Shown here piece by piece: positions 36,811-46,744 of a stretch of DNA of 64,000 nucleotides; within the stretch, counting starts at the first letter, position 1, and each line of letters begins with the position of its first letter. A model generated the notes under the pieces. That model was not told the origin of the DNA and did no database searches. It worked only from the letters and a program-made list of their open reading frames with translations. The stretch lies in NCBI GenBank assembly GCA_029968055.1, contig JASCNX010000002.1:372001-436000 (forward strand). Reading direction: 5' to 3'. The stretch is from Xenophilus aerolatus. Its GTDB lineage: Bacteria > Pseudomonadota > Gammaproteobacteria > Burkholderiales > Burkholderiaceae_C. Position numbers and translations under genes: made by a program.

Positions 36811-39580
36811 AGACCGCCCTCCACAGCGCCAGCATGGCGTCGCGCTGCGGCGCCAGCAGGGACGGCGGGAATTGGGTCGGCTCCTCGTTGAGCCGGGCGC
36901 GGTGCTGCAGCCGGCGCAGCTCGCGGTAGGCGGCGGCCGCGTCGCGGCCCACGCCTTCGGGCAGCAGGCCGGCCGCCTCGGCGCGCAGCAGCAGCGCGAT
37001 GTTGCCGAGGTTGGGCACCAGCGCCGGGTGCGCGCCCGCGGCCGACAGCACCAGGAACTGCACCGCGAACTCCGCATCGACCATGCCGCCGGGGCTGTGC
37101 TTGACGTCGAAGCGGCCGGGCTTGACGGGGTGCGCGGCGCGCACCTTCTCGCGCATGGCGACGATCTCGCGGCGCAGCGCCTGGACGTCGCGCGGCGCGG
37201 TGATGACGGCTTCGCGCACGCCATCGAAGCGCGCGCCCAAGGTGGCGTCGCCCAGCACGTAGCGGGCCCGCGTCATGGCCTGGTGCTCCCAGGTCCAGGC
37301 GGTGTTGCTGCCACGGCCGAGCTGGTACTTCTCGTAGGCCTCGAAGGTGGTGGTCAGCAGGCCCGAGTTGCCGTTGGGCCGCAGGGCGGTGTCGATCTCG
37401 AACAGGTCGCCCTCGGCGGTCTTCACCGTGAGCCAGTTGATCAGCTTGCGCACATAGGCCGCATACACGTCGCCGGCGCTCTCGTCGTCGTCGTCGTAGA
37501 CGAAGACGATGTCCAAGTCGCTGCCGTAACCCAGTTCCTTCCCGCCCAGCTTGCCGTAGCCGATGATGGCGAACTGCGGCTGCTCGCGGTGCCGGTTGCG
37601 CACATGGCTCCAGCACCAGCGGGCCGTGACGCGCAGCACCGCGTCGGCCAGCGCGCTCAGGTCGTCGGCGACCTGCTCGACGGTGAGGCGGCCATCGACG
37701 TCGCGCGCCAGCGTGCGGAACACCTCGGCATGGTGCGCGCGGCGCAGCACGTTCAGCAGCGCCTCCTCGTCGGCCTCGCCGGTGCTCGACAGCGAGCTGC
37801 GGCGTGCCTCCACCTCCTCCTCGAACTCGGCCGCGTTGAAGCGGCCGCGCAGCATCTCCACGCCGGCCAGTTCGTCGATCACGCCGGGGTGCTGCATGAG
37901 GTAGCGCGCCGGCCACTTGGCCGAACCGAGCAGGCGCAGCAGGCGCTCGTGCACGCCGGGCCGCTCGACCAGCAGCGCCAGGTAGCTCTCGCGGCGCAAC
38001 AGGGGCTCGATCCAGTCGGCCCAGCGCAGGGCGGCCTCGATGTGGCTGGCCGTCTGGCCGGCGCCTTCGCCGTCGGGCTCCTGCAGCCACTGGCCGGTGC
38101 GCCGCACCAGCTGGCGCAGGCGCACCCGGGTCTCGTCGCGCAGCGCGAGCACGCGCGGGTGGTCGCACCAGGCCTTCACCCGCTCGGCGAAGGGGGGCGG
38201 CAGCTCGGCCAGCAGTTCGGCCAGGTCGATGGGCGCCGCGCCCTTCGGGCCGCCCTTGCACTGCCCGCCGCTGCAGCGCTTGTCGCCGCCGCCCAGCAGC
38301 TTGTCGAACTCCTCGGCCACGAACTCGCGGTGGGCATCGAGCTCGGACAGGAAGGCACAGCAGTCGGCAAAGCCCAGGGTGCGCGCGATCCAGCGCAGGT
38401 CGTCGTCGGCCACCGGCAGCATGTGCGTCTGCTGGTCGTCCAGGTACTGGATGCGGTGTTCGACCCGGCGCAGGAATTCGTAGGCGCGCGCCAGCGCGTC
38501 GGCGGTGGCCTGCGGCATCAGCCCGGCGCGCGCCAGGCGCTGCAGCGCGTCGAGCGTGGGCCGCGTGCGCAGCTCGGGGAACTGGCCGCCGCGCACCACC
38601 TGCAGCAGCTGGACCGTGAACTCGATCTCGCGGATGCCGCCGCGCGAGAGCTTGACGTCGTTGGCCCGCTCGGGCCGCCCGGCGCTGCGGCGCGCGGCCT
38701 GCTCGCGGATCTGTCGGTGCAGCACGCGCAGCGCGTCGAACACGCTGTAGTCCAGATAGCGGCGAAAGACGAAGGGCAGCACCACCGCGCGCAGGGCCTG
38801 GGCCGAGCCCTCGGACACCACGGCCGCAGGCGCGACCACGCGGCTCTTGAGCCAGGCGAAGCGCTCCCACTCGCGGCCCTGCACCTGCAGGTATTCCTCC
38901 AGGGCGTCGAGGGAAACCACGCTCGGGCCGGAGTTGCCGTTGGGCCGCAGCGCCAGGTCGACGCGGAACACGAAGCCGTGCTCGGTCGTCTCGCCCACCA
39001 GCTGGTAGATGCGCTTCACGGCGCGGGCGAAGTACTCCTGGTTCGACAGCCGGCCGCGGCCGGTGGCGTCGCCGGCGGTCTCGCCGTCGTGGTCGTACAG
39101 GTAGATGAGGTCGATGTCGCTGGAGACGTTGAGCTCGCGCGCGCCGAGCTTGCCCATGCCCACCACCCACAGCTGCGCACGGGCGCCCTCGGGCGCCAGC
39201 GGCCGGCCGTGCACGGCGTCGAGTTCGTCGAAGGCCACGTTGCAGGCGGTGTCGAGCGCGAATTCCGCCAGCTGCGTCACCGCGCGGGTCACGTCCGACA
39301 GCGCGCACGGGGCGGCGCCATCGCAGTCGAGCGACACCAGCCGTTCCATCACCAGCTGGCGCACGATGCGCAGCGCATCGCCGGCGGCGCGGCCCTGCGC
39401 GCGCAGCACGCCGTACGCCGCCTCCATGTGGCTGCGCACCGGTGCGCCTGCGGGCAGCAGCGGCAGCTCGGCGGCATAGCGGCGCCGCAGGCGCTGCACG
39501 AAACGGGAGTGGGCGGACGGCGCAGCCGCGTCTTGGCGACCGGCGGCCGCGGAGGAACCCGGCCCGGGGCCGGCGGTCAT
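36803..39580 (-). CDS. glnE: Glutamine synthetase adenylyltransferase/adenylyl-removing enzyme
   Basis: Bifunctional regulator that adds AMP to, or phosphorolyses it from, glutamine synthetase according to PII and glutamine state. The 925-residue protein carries two nucleotidyltransferase domains with their signatures: VGMGKLGARELNVSSDIDL in the N-half (adenylyl removase) and GYGKLGGKELGYGSDLDIVF in the C-half (adenylyl transferase), separated by the helical linker. Length fits E. coli GlnE (about 946). ATG at 39580 begins MTAGPGPGSS; 21 residues more are possible upstream but would run into the divergent yhdP start region. rlpA overlaps its end. Confidence 0.97.
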   Translation of the reverse strand: MTAGPGPGSSAAAGRQDAAAPSAHSRFVQRLRRRYAAELPLLPAGAPVRSHMEAAYGVLRAQGRAAGDALRIVRQLVMERLVSLDCDGAAPCALSDVTRAVTQLAEFALDTACNVAFDELDAVHGRPLAPEGARAQLWVVGMGKLGARELNVSSDIDLIYLYDHDGETAGDATGRGRLSNQEYFARAVKRIYQLVGETTEHGFVFRVDLALRPNGNSGPSVVSLDALEEYLQVQGREWERFAWLKSRVVAPAAVVSEGSAQALRAVVLPFVFRRYLDYSVFDALRVLHRQIREQAARRSAGRPERANDVKLSRGGIREIEFTVQLLQVVRGGQFPELRTRPTLDALQRLARAGLMPQATADALARAYEFLRRVEHRIQYLDDQQTHMLPVADDDLRWIARTLGFADCCAFLSELDAHREFVAEEFDKLLGGGDKRCSGGQCKGGPKGAAPIDLAELLAELPPPFAERVKAWCDHPRVLALRDETRVRLRQLVRRTGQWLQEPDGEGAGQTASHIEAALRWADWIEPLLRRESYLALLVERPGVHERLLRLLGSAKWPARYLMQHPGVIDELAGVEMLRGRFNAAEFEEEVEARRSSLSSTGEADEEALLNVLRRAHHAEVFRTLARDVDGRLTVEQVADDLSALADAVLRVTARWCWSHVRNRHREQPQFAIIGYGKLGGKELGYGSDLDIVFVYDDDDESAGDVYAAYVRKLINWLTVKTAEGDLFEIDTALRPNGNSGLLTTTFEAYEKYQLGRGSNTAWTWEHQAMTRARYVLGDATLGARFDGVREAVITAPRDVQALRREIVAMREKVRAAHPVKPGRFDVKHSPGGMVDAEFAVQFLVLSAAGAHPALVPNLGNIALLLRAEAAGLLPEGVGRDAAAAYRELRRLQHRARLNEEPTQFPPSLLAPQRDAMLALWRAVFE

Positions 39581-39605
39581 AATTTCCGACACAGCGCGAT
39601 CCTCA

Positions 39606-42600
39606 ATGAACGTCACGACGCCTTCCCCTTCACGACTGCTCAAGATGACGGCTGTGACGGCGCGTTGGCTGCTGTGGCTGCTGATCGCCGCATGGCTGGT
39701 CTTCGCGCTGTCCGTCGTGGTCCTACACGCGTGGATTGTGCCGCGAATCGCCGATTACCGTGGTGCCCTGGAGCAGCAGGCCAGCAAGGCCGTCGGCGCC
39801 CCTGTGCGCATCGGGTCGATCACCGCAGAGTCCAAGGGGCTTTTCCCCACCGTCGAGCTGCGCGACGTGGTGCTGCAGGACGCGCAGCAGCGCGACGCGC
39901 TGCGACTGGCGCGGGTGGTGGCCAGCGTCTCGCCGCGCTCGCTGTGGCACCTGAGCTTCGAGCAGCTCTACATCGACCGCCCCGAGGCCGAGGTGCGGCT
40001 GGATGCGGCCGGGCGCCTGCACGTCGCCGGCCTGGACCTGTCGAAGGACGGCGGCGAGGACACCCGTTCGGCCGACTGGTTCTTCTCGCAGCGCGAGTTC
40101 GTCGTCGAGCGCGGCACGGTGCGCTGGATCGACGAGAAGCGCGGTGCCGCGCCCTTGCTGCTGAGCGATCTGCGCTTCGTGTCGCGCAACAGCGCGCGCC
40201 GCCACCTGATGCGCCTGGACGCCACGCCGCCGGCCGGCTGGGGCGACCGCTTCACCGTGCAGGGCGACTTCCGCCAGCCGCTGCTGTCGGTGCGCCGCGG
40301 CAACTGGCAGACCTGGGACGGCCAGCTCTACGCCGAACTGCCGCGCATCGACGTCACGCGCCTGGGCCAGTACGTGACGCTGGACGCGCGCATCCGCGAG
40401 GGCAACGGCGCCCTGCGCGCCTGGGTCGACGTGGACGACGGCCGGCCGGTCGGCGGCGCCGCCGACCTGGGGCTGGCCCGCGTCAATGCCGTGCTGGGCG
40501 AGTCGCTGGAGCCGCTGGTGCTCAGCCAGGTCACCGGGCGGTTGGCGGCGCACAGCAGCGCCGACCTGTTCGCCTTCTCGACCCGCGACCTGCAGTTCAC
40601 CACCGGCAGCGGCATGCGCTGGCCCGGCGGCAACCTGTGGTTCCAGCGCGTGCCGGCCAAGGGCCGCACCCCCGAGAGCGGCGCCATGCGCGCCGACCGG
40701 CTCGACCTGGGCGCGCTGGCGCTGATCGCCAACCGCCTGCCCATCGGCGACGAGGCCCACCAGGTCATCGCCGCCCGCGCGCCGCGCGGCCTGGTCGAGA
40801 ACATCGACGTGGCCTGGCAGGGGCCCCTGGACAACCCGCGGACCTACCAGGCCCGCGGCCGCGTGAAGGCCCTGAGCCTGGCCTCCAGCGTCGACGCCGC
40901 CACCCCCGCGGCCCGCATCGCGCAGGCCCGCCCGCCCGTGGGCGTGCCGGGCGTGCGCGGCCTCGACGCCGAGTTCGAGATGACGCAGGCCGGCGGCAGC
41001 GCGTCGCTGGCGATGGCCGACGGCGCGCTGGACCTGCCCGGCGTGTTCGAGGACCCGGTGCTGCCGCTGGCGCAGTTCAGCGGCCGGCTGCGCTGGAAGC
41101 GCGACGGCGAACGCATCGAGCTCACCATGCCCGACGTGCGTTTCGCCAATGCCGACGCGCAGGGCGTCGCCGAACTGGCCTGGCGCACCAGCGATCCCGC
41201 GAAATCCGGCAGCAAGTCGCGCTTCCCCGGCGTCCTGGACCTCAAGGGCCAGCTCACGCGTGCCGACGGCACCCGCGTCTGGCGCTACCTGCCGATGGAC
41301 ATTCCCAAGGACGTGCGCGACTACGTGCGCGACGCCGTGACGAAGGGCGAGGCCAGCGGCGTCGACTTCCGCCTGCGCGGCGACCTGTGGGACATGCCCT
41401 TCCTCGACCCCAGGCAGGGCGAGTTCCGCATCGCGGCCAAGGTGCACGACGTGCACTACGCCTACGTGCCCCACGAGGCCGGCGGCAAGCCCTCCGCCTG
41501 GCCACCGCTCACGGCCCTGTCGGGCGAGCTGGTCTTCGAGCGCGCGAGCATGCAGGTGAACAACGCCCGCGCGCGCATCGCCGGCGCGACCGCGGTCGAG
41601 ATGATCAAGGGCGAGGCGCGCATTCCCAACCTCGACCACGGCGTGCTGCAGGTCGACGCGCAGGCCCGGGGCCCGCTGGCCGATGTGCTGCGCGTCGGCG
41701 CGCCCCTGCTGGGCGGCGCCCGGGACTTCGTGGCCGGCGTGCGCGCGAGCGGCAGCGGCGACTACCGCCTCAAGCTCGAGCTGCCGCTCGATGCCATGGA
41801 CAAGGCCAAGGTGCAGGCCGGCGTGGTGCTGGCCGACAACGACCTGCGCCTGGTGCCCGAGGCGCCGCCGCTCACGCAGGCGCGCGGCACGCTCAGCTTC
41901 ACCGAAGGCGGGTTCTCGCTGGCCGGCGTGCAGGCGCGATTCGGCGGCGGCGACTTGCGCATCGAAGGCAAGGGCCGCTACTCGTCCGCCGGCCAGGACT
42001 TCGGCCTGCGCGCCACCGGCAACGTCACGGCCGAGGGGCTGCGGGGTGCGCGCGAGGTCGACTGGCTCGCGCGGCTGGCGCGGCAGATGCAGGGCGGCAC
42101 CACCTACACCGCCACCTTCGGCATGCGCGACGAGACGCCCGAGTTCAGCCTCGACAGCAGCCTGCAGGGCCTGGCGCTCGATCTGCCCGCACCGCTGGGC
42201 AAGGCGGCCGGCGACAGCCTGCCGCTGCGCGTCGCGCAGACCGTGCTGCGGCGCGACCGCGAAGGGCGGGCCACGCGCGACCAGTTCGAGATGACGCTGG
42301 GCAGTGCCGCTTCGGCCCAGTACGAGCGCGAGCTCACAGGCAGCACCGCCCGCGTGCTGCGCGGCGCGGTGCGCATCGGGCAGGCGGCGGTCGAGTCCGG
42401 CGCGCTGCCCGAAAGCGGCGTGCTGGCGAACATCGCCCTGCCCCGCGTCGACGTGGAGGCCTGGCGCAAGGTCTTCGAGGAGAACGCCGGCAGCACGGCC
42501 CAGGCGGTGGCCCCCGCGAGCGAGGCCGAGGCGTCGGCCTGGCTGCCCACGCTGGTGGCCATCCGTGCCGGCGAGTTCGCGGTGGCGGGCCGCACGCTGC

Positions 42601-43730
42601 ACGACGTGGTGCTGGGCGGCACGCGCGAAGGCACGCTCTGGCGCGCCAACATCGACGCGCACGAACTCAGCGGCTATGCCGAGTACCGCGTGCAGCAGGC
42701 CGGCCGCCTCTACGCCCGGCTGGCGCGGCTGAAGATCGAGCCCAGCGAGGCGAAGCAGGTCGAGTCGCTGCTCGACGAGGAACCCGGCGACCTGCCCGCG
42801 CTGGACGTGGTGGTGGACGATTTCGAGCTGCTCGGCCGCAAGCTCGGCCGCGCCGAGATCGATGCCGTCAACCGCGGCGGCGCCACGCGCGAGTGGCGCC
42901 TGAACAAGCTGTCCCTGACCACGCCCGAAGGCGCCTTCAGCGCCCAGGGCTCCTGGGCCGCTGCCGCCAGCGCCGGCGGCCGGGCACCGCGGCGCACCGC
43001 GATGAACTTCAAGCTCGACATCGCCGATGCCGGCGCGCTGCTCGAGCGCTTCGGCATGAAGGGCGTGCTCGCGCGCGGCAAGGGGCAGCTGGCCGGCGAG
43101 GTGCAGTGGCGCGGCTCGCCCTTCTCCATCGACTACCCCACCCTCGGCGGCCAGATGCACCTGGACATGGCCTCGGGCCAGTTCCTCAAGGCCGAGCCCG
43201 GCATCGCCAAGCTGCTCGGCGTGCTCAGCCTGCAGGCCCTGCCGCGGCGGCTGACGCTGGACTTCCGCGACATCTTCAGCGCCGGCTTCGCCTTCGACTT
43301 CATCCGCGGCGACGCGCGCATCGTCGATGGCATCGCGACCACGAACAACATGCAGATGAAGGGCGTCAATGCCGCCGTGCTGATGGACGGCTCGGCCGAC
43401 ATCGCGCGCGAGACGCAGAATCTGCGCGTCGTGGTGGTGCCCGAGATCAACGCCGGCACCGCGGCGCTGGTGGCGACCGCCATCAACCCCGCCATCGGCC
43501 TGGGCACCTTCCTGGCGCAGATGGTGCTCAGCAAGCCGCTCGCCGTGGCGGCGACCCAGGAGTTCCAGATCGACGGCACCTGGGCCGACCCGCGCGTGAC
43601 CAAGGTGGCGCGGCGTGTGGGCAGCGCGCTGCAGGACGAACTGCCGAAGCTGCCCACGCTGCCGTCCTTGCCTGCGCTGCCCGGATGGGCCCGCGAGGGC
43701 AGCACCAGCCCCCAGGAGAACCGCCCATGA
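39606..43730 (+). CDS. yhdP: YhdP family AsmA-like envelope protein
   Basis: A 1374-residue inner-membrane anchored, periplasm-spanning protein of the AsmA-like group. YhdP and its paralogues TamB and YdbH form hydrophobic grooves that carry phospholipids to the outer membrane. One N-terminal helix (WLLWLLIAAWLVFALSVVVL, near residues 21-40) is followed by VPRIADYRGALEQQASKAVG and a long beta-rich body. The C-terminal AsmA-like region includes LDFRDIFSAGFAFDFIRGDA and a final hydrophobic stretch (ATAINPAIGLGTFLAQMVL). ATG at 39606 lies 25 bases from the divergent glnE start. Its stop overlaps the nitrilase start (ATGA). Confidence 0.93.
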   Translation: MNVTTPSPSRLLKMTAVTARWLLWLLIAAWLVFALSVVVLHAWIVPRIADYRGALEQQASKAVGAPVRIGSITAESKGLFPTVELRDVVLQDAQQRDALRLARVVASVSPRSLWHLSFEQLYIDRPEAEVRLDAAGRLHVAGLDLSKDGGEDTRSADWFFSQREFVVERGTVRWIDEKRGAAPLLLSDLRFVSRNSARRHLMRLDATPPAGWGDRFTVQGDFRQPLLSVRRGNWQTWDGQLYAELPRIDVTRLGQYVTLDARIREGNGALRAWVDVDDGRPVGGAADLGLARVNAVLGESLEPLVLSQVTGRLAAHSSADLFAFSTRDLQFTTGSGMRWPGGNLWFQRVPAKGRTPESGAMRADRLDLGALALIANRLPIGDEAHQVIAARAPRGLVENIDVAWQGPLDNPRTYQARGRVKALSLASSVDAATPAARIAQARPPVGVPGVRGLDAEFEMTQAGGSASLAMADGALDLPGVFEDPVLPLAQFSGRLRWKRDGERIELTMPDVRFANADAQGVAELAWRTSDPAKSGSKSRFPGVLDLKGQLTRADGTRVWRYLPMDIPKDVRDYVRDAVTKGEASGVDFRLRGDLWDMPFLDPRQGEFRIAAKVHDVHYAYVPHEAGGKPSAWPPLTALSGELVFERASMQVNNARARIAGATAVEMIKGEARIPNLDHGVLQVDAQARGPLADVLRVGAPLLGGARDFVAGVRASGSGDYRLKLELPLDAMDKAKVQAGVVLADNDLRLVPEAPPLTQARGTLSFTEGGFSLAGVQARFGGGDLRIEGKGRYSSAGQDFGLRATGNVTAEGLRGAREVDWLARLARQMQGGTTYTATFGMRDETPEFSLDSSLQGLALDLPAPLGKAAGDSLPLRVAQTVLRRDREGRATRDQFEMTLGSAASAQYERELTGSTARVLRGAVRIGQAAVESGALPESGVLANIALPRVDVEAWRKVFEENAGSTAQAVAPASEAEASAWLPTLVAIRAGEFAVAGRTLHDVVLGGTREGTLWRANIDAHELSGYAEYRVQQAGRLYARLARLKIEPSEAKQVESLLDEEPGDLPALDVVVDDFELLGRKLGRAEIDAVNRGGATREWRLNKLSLTTPEGAFSAQGSWAAAASAGGRAPRRTAMNFKLDIADAGALLERFGMKGVLARGKGQLAGEVQWRGSPFSIDYPTLGGQMHLDMASGQFLKAEPGIAKLLGVLSLQALPRRLTLDFRDIFSAGFAFDFIRGDARIVDGIATTNNMQMKGVNAAVLMDGSADIARETQNLRVVVVPEINAGTAALVATAINPAIGLGTFLAQMVLSKPLAVAATQEFQIDGTWADPRVTKVARRVGSALQDELPKLPTLPSLPALPGWAREGSTSPQENRP

Positions 43731-44542
43731 AGATCGCAGCCATCCAGATGGTGTCGGGCGTCGAGCGCGACACCAACCTCGAGCGGGCCGGCGCGCTGCT
43801 GGCCGAGGCCGCCGGGGCCGGTGCCGAGCTCGCCGTCCTGCCCGAGTACTTCTGCATGATGGGCCGCAAGGACACCGACAAGCTCGCATTGCGCGAGCCG
43901 CCCGGCGACGGGCCGGTGCAGCGCTTCCTGGCCGAGCGGGCCCGCGCGCTGGGCCTGTGGATCGTCGGCGGCACGCTGCCGCTGCAGGCGCCCGACGAGG
44001 CGCATGTCCACAACACCTCCTTCGCCTGGTCGCCCGGGGGCGAGTGCGTGGCGCGCTACGACAAGATCCACCTCTTTCGCTTCGACAACGGCCGCGAGCG
44101 CTACGACGAGGCGCGCGTCATCGCGCCGGGCGCGCAGCCGGTGGTGTTCGAGCTGCCCTCGCGCGACGGCCACCGCTGGCGCGTGGGCCTGTCGGTCTGC
44201 TACGACCTGCGCTTTCCCGAGCTGTACCGCGCGCTGGCCCGCGAAGGCGCCGACCTGCTGCTGGTGCCCAGCGCCTTCACCCGCACCACCGGCATGGCGC
44301 ACTGGGAAACGCTGCTGCGCGCCCGCGCCATCGAGAACCTGGCGTGGGTCGCCGCCCCCGCGCAGGGCGGCACCCACGAGAACGGCCGCCAGACCTGGGG
44401 CCAGACGCTGGTGGCCGACCCCTGGGGCAGCATCGTCGCCCAGCGCGCCACGGGCGAGGGCGTGGTGCTGGCCGAACTCGACGCCGCCCGCCTGCGCGAA
44501 TGCCGCGCCCAGTTGCCGGCGCTGACGCACCGCGTGCTGTGA
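43727..44542 (+). CDS. Nitrilase-family amidase (deaminated glutathione amidase-like)
   Basis: A 271-residue carbon-nitrogen hydrolase with the full catalytic triad: Glu in LPEYFCMMG, Lys in YDKIHLFRFD, Cys in SVCYDLRFPELYR. These segments match the Nit1/NitB branch that repairs deaminated glutathione. AGGAG lies eight bases before the ATG, which overlaps the yhdP stop. The coupling with yhdP is common in betaproteobacteria but does not explain its role. Another omega-amidase activity remains possible. Confidence 0.92.
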   Translation: MKIAAIQMVSGVERDTNLERAGALLAEAAGAGAELAVLPEYFCMMGRKDTDKLALREPPGDGPVQRFLAERARALGLWIVGGTLPLQAPDEAHVHNTSFAWSPGGECVARYDKIHLFRFDNGRERYDEARVIAPGAQPVVFELPSRDGHRWRVGLSVCYDLRFPELYRALAREGADLLLVPSAFTRTTGMAHWETLLRARAIENLAWVAAPAQGGTHENGRQTWGQTLVADPWGSIVAQRATGEGVVLAELDAARLRECRAQLPALTHRVL

Positions 44543-44567
44543 GCGCACGGCCCATGCCCGACGCAGG

Positions 44568-46733
44568 ATGAGCGCCACCCTCCCCGCGCACGCCGCGCCT
44601 CCCGACACCGGCGCGGCGCCCCTGCCGCCGCCGGTGCCCGCGGCGCCCGCGATGCCGCCCTGGAAGCGCAGCTGGCGTGCATTGCGCTCGCTGTGGCGCC
44701 GCTGGTTCCTGTGGGTGCTACTGGCGGTGCTGGTGCTGGCGCTGCTGGTCACCGTGGTCTGGCTGGCCGGGCGGCACGAGGTGGAGCAGGTGCAGACGCG
44801 GCTGGACCGCGACACCGCCGACGCGGTGGCCGACGTGCGCGCCGGACTGGCGCGCAACGTGCAGGACCTGCAGGCGCTGCAGGCTTTGCCCAACGATGCC
44901 GCGCAGACGGCGGCCGCGGCCGAGCTGCTGCGCCGGCACCGCGAATGGCTGCGCATCGAATGGCGTGCCGCCGACATGCGCCTGCTGCGCGCGGTCGACA
45001 CGCCCTTCCGTGCGTCGGTGTTCGACCTCGGCACCCGCGCCGAAGCGCAGACCGACGTGGCGCTCGCCTGCACCGGAGCGCGCCGTCAGCGCAGCATCGC
45101 CTACTCGCCCAGCCACTACGTGCCCCTGATCCATCCGGCCGGCATGGCCGGCGGGGTCGAGGCCATGGAGAGCTGCCTGCCGCTCGACGACGGCGGGTTC
45201 CTGGTCGCCACCTACTCGCTGCGCGCCATGCTCAACGAGCTGCTGGGCCCGGCGCTGATGCGCGGCCAGGAGGTCTCGCTGACCGAGACCGACGGCACCC
45301 GGCTGGTGAGCCTGGGCACGGCGCGGCGCCTGGGCAACCGCGTGTTCACCGCGCAGCAGCTGCTCGACCTGCCCGGCAACGCGCTGGTGCTGCGCGTCGA
45401 CGGCTGGCGCGCGGCGCCCGACCTGTTCCCCAACGTGCTGACCGGGCTGGTCACGGCCATGTCGATCGCGCTGGTGTCGGTGCTGGTGCTGCTGGCGCGC
45501 GATACGCGCCGCCGCGTCGAGGCGGAGGACAACCTCTCCGACGCGCTGGCCTTTCGCAAGGCCATGGAGGACTCGGTCATCACCGGCTTGCGCGCGCGCG
45601 ACCTGCAGGGCCGCATCACCTACGTCAACCCGGCCTTCTGCGAGATGGTCGGCTTCGGCGCCGAGGAGCTGCTGGGCACCTCCAGCGACGTCCCCTACTG
45701 GCCGGCCGAGCTGGCGCACGAATACCGGCTGCGCCAGCGGCAGCGGCAGGCCAGCGGCGGCACGGCGCGCGAGGGCTTCGAGTCGGTGTTCCAGCGCAAG
45801 GACGGCACGCGCTTCCCGGTGCTGATCTTCGAGGCGCCGCTGATCAACGCCCAGCGCGTGCAGACCGGCTGGATGAGCGCCTTCATCGACATCAGCGAGC
45901 AGCGCCGCGTGGAGGAAATGTCGCGCGCCAGCCAGGAGCGGCTGCAGGCCAGCGCGCGCTTGGCCACGGTGGGCGAGATGGCATCGCTCATGAGCCATGA
46001 GCTCACGCAGCCGCTGGCGGCCATCGCCAGCTATGCGAGCGGCTCGATGAACCTGCTCGCCGCGCCGGGCGACGTCACGCCCACCGACCGCGACGACATC
46101 GCCATGGCCATGCGCCGCATCGCCGAGCAGGCCGACCGCGCGGGCCAGGTGATTCGCAGCGTGCACGACTTCGTGCGGCGGCGCGACCGCGCGCGCGAGC
46201 GCGTGCTGCCGGCCATGCTGCTCGAGGCCGTGATGCCGCTGGTGCGGCTGCAGGCGCACAAGCTGGGCGTGCAGCTGTTGCTCGACGTCGAGCCGCGCCT
46301 GCCGCCGGTGTTCTGCGACCGCACGCTGGTGGAGCAGGTGCTGCTGAACCTGGCGCGCAACGGCATGCAGGCCATGGACCGCGCGGACCGGTCCGAGCGC
46401 GTGCTCACCCTGCAGGTGCGCCGAGCCGAAGGGCCGGTGAGCGCGCACGGCGGCGAGGCCGGCAGCGACGTGCGCCGCTGGCTGGCCTTCTCGGTCGCCG
46501 ACCTGGGCTGCGGCATCGACGACGAGGTCGCGGCGCGCCTGTTCACCCCCTTCTTCACCACGCGGCCCGACGGCATGGGCCTGGGCCTGAGCCTGTGCCG
46601 CACGGTGGTCGAGCAGCACGGCGGCGTGCTGCTGTACGAGTCCAACCGGCCGCACGGCACCGTCTTCCGCTTCACGCTGCCGGTGGCCGAGCCGGCAGCG
46701 CGGCTGGACGGCGCGCAAGCCCAGCTTTCCTGA
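44568..46733 (+). CDS. PAS-domain sensor histidine kinase
   Basis: A 721-residue membrane sensor of the FixL/DctB group. A Pro/Ala-rich N-terminus leads to a first membrane helix (FLWVLLAVLVLALLVTVVWL, near 47-66), a periplasmic sensing region of about 230 residues with two cysteines (LACTGA, ESCLP), and a second helix (GLVTAMSIALVSVLVLLA). A PAS domain with PAC tail (GLRARDLQGRITYVNPAFCE) follows, then HisKA with phospho-acceptor His477 (LMSHELTQPLAAI) and a HATPase domain (NLARNGMQAM, DLGCGIDD, GMGLGLSLC). It starts 26 bases after the nitrilase gene and its response regulator follows by 12 bases. The signal is unknown. Confidence 0.93.
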   Translation: MSATLPAHAAPPDTGAAPLPPPVPAAPAMPPWKRSWRALRSLWRRWFLWVLLAVLVLALLVTVVWLAGRHEVEQVQTRLDRDTADAVADVRAGLARNVQDLQALQALPNDAAQTAAAAELLRRHREWLRIEWRAADMRLLRAVDTPFRASVFDLGTRAEAQTDVALACTGARRQRSIAYSPSHYVPLIHPAGMAGGVEAMESCLPLDDGGFLVATYSLRAMLNELLGPALMRGQEVSLTETDGTRLVSLGTARRLGNRVFTAQQLLDLPGNALVLRVDGWRAAPDLFPNVLTGLVTAMSIALVSVLVLLARDTRRRVEAEDNLSDALAFRKAMEDSVITGLRARDLQGRITYVNPAFCEMVGFGAEELLGTSSDVPYWPAELAHEYRLRQRQRQASGGTAREGFESVFQRKDGTRFPVLIFEAPLINAQRVQTGWMSAFIDISEQRRVEEMSRASQERLQASARLATVGEMASLMSHELTQPLAAIASYASGSMNLLAAPGDVTPTDRDDIAMAMRRIAEQADRAGQVIRSVHDFVRRRDRARERVLPAMLLEAVMPLVRLQAHKLGVQLLLDVEPRLPPVFCDRTLVEQVLLNLARNGMQAMDRADRSERVLTLQVRRAEGPVSAHGGEAGSDVRRWLAFSVADLGCGIDDEVAARLFTPFFTTRPDGMGLGLSLCRTVVEQHGGVLLYESNRPHGTVFRFTLPVAEPAARLDGAQAQLS

Positions 46734-46744
46734 AAGACGAGCGG

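Noticed and set aside
39723-43889. A 1388-codon frame antisense to yhdP
   Set aside because: Low-complexity composition and no motifs, while yhdP shows clear family similarity.
36635-44542. A 2635-codon plus-strand frame across rlpA, glnE and yhdP
   Set aside because: Only its last part (from 43727) is a real gene, the nitrilase-family amidase; the rest is a shadow of GC-rich genes on both strands.
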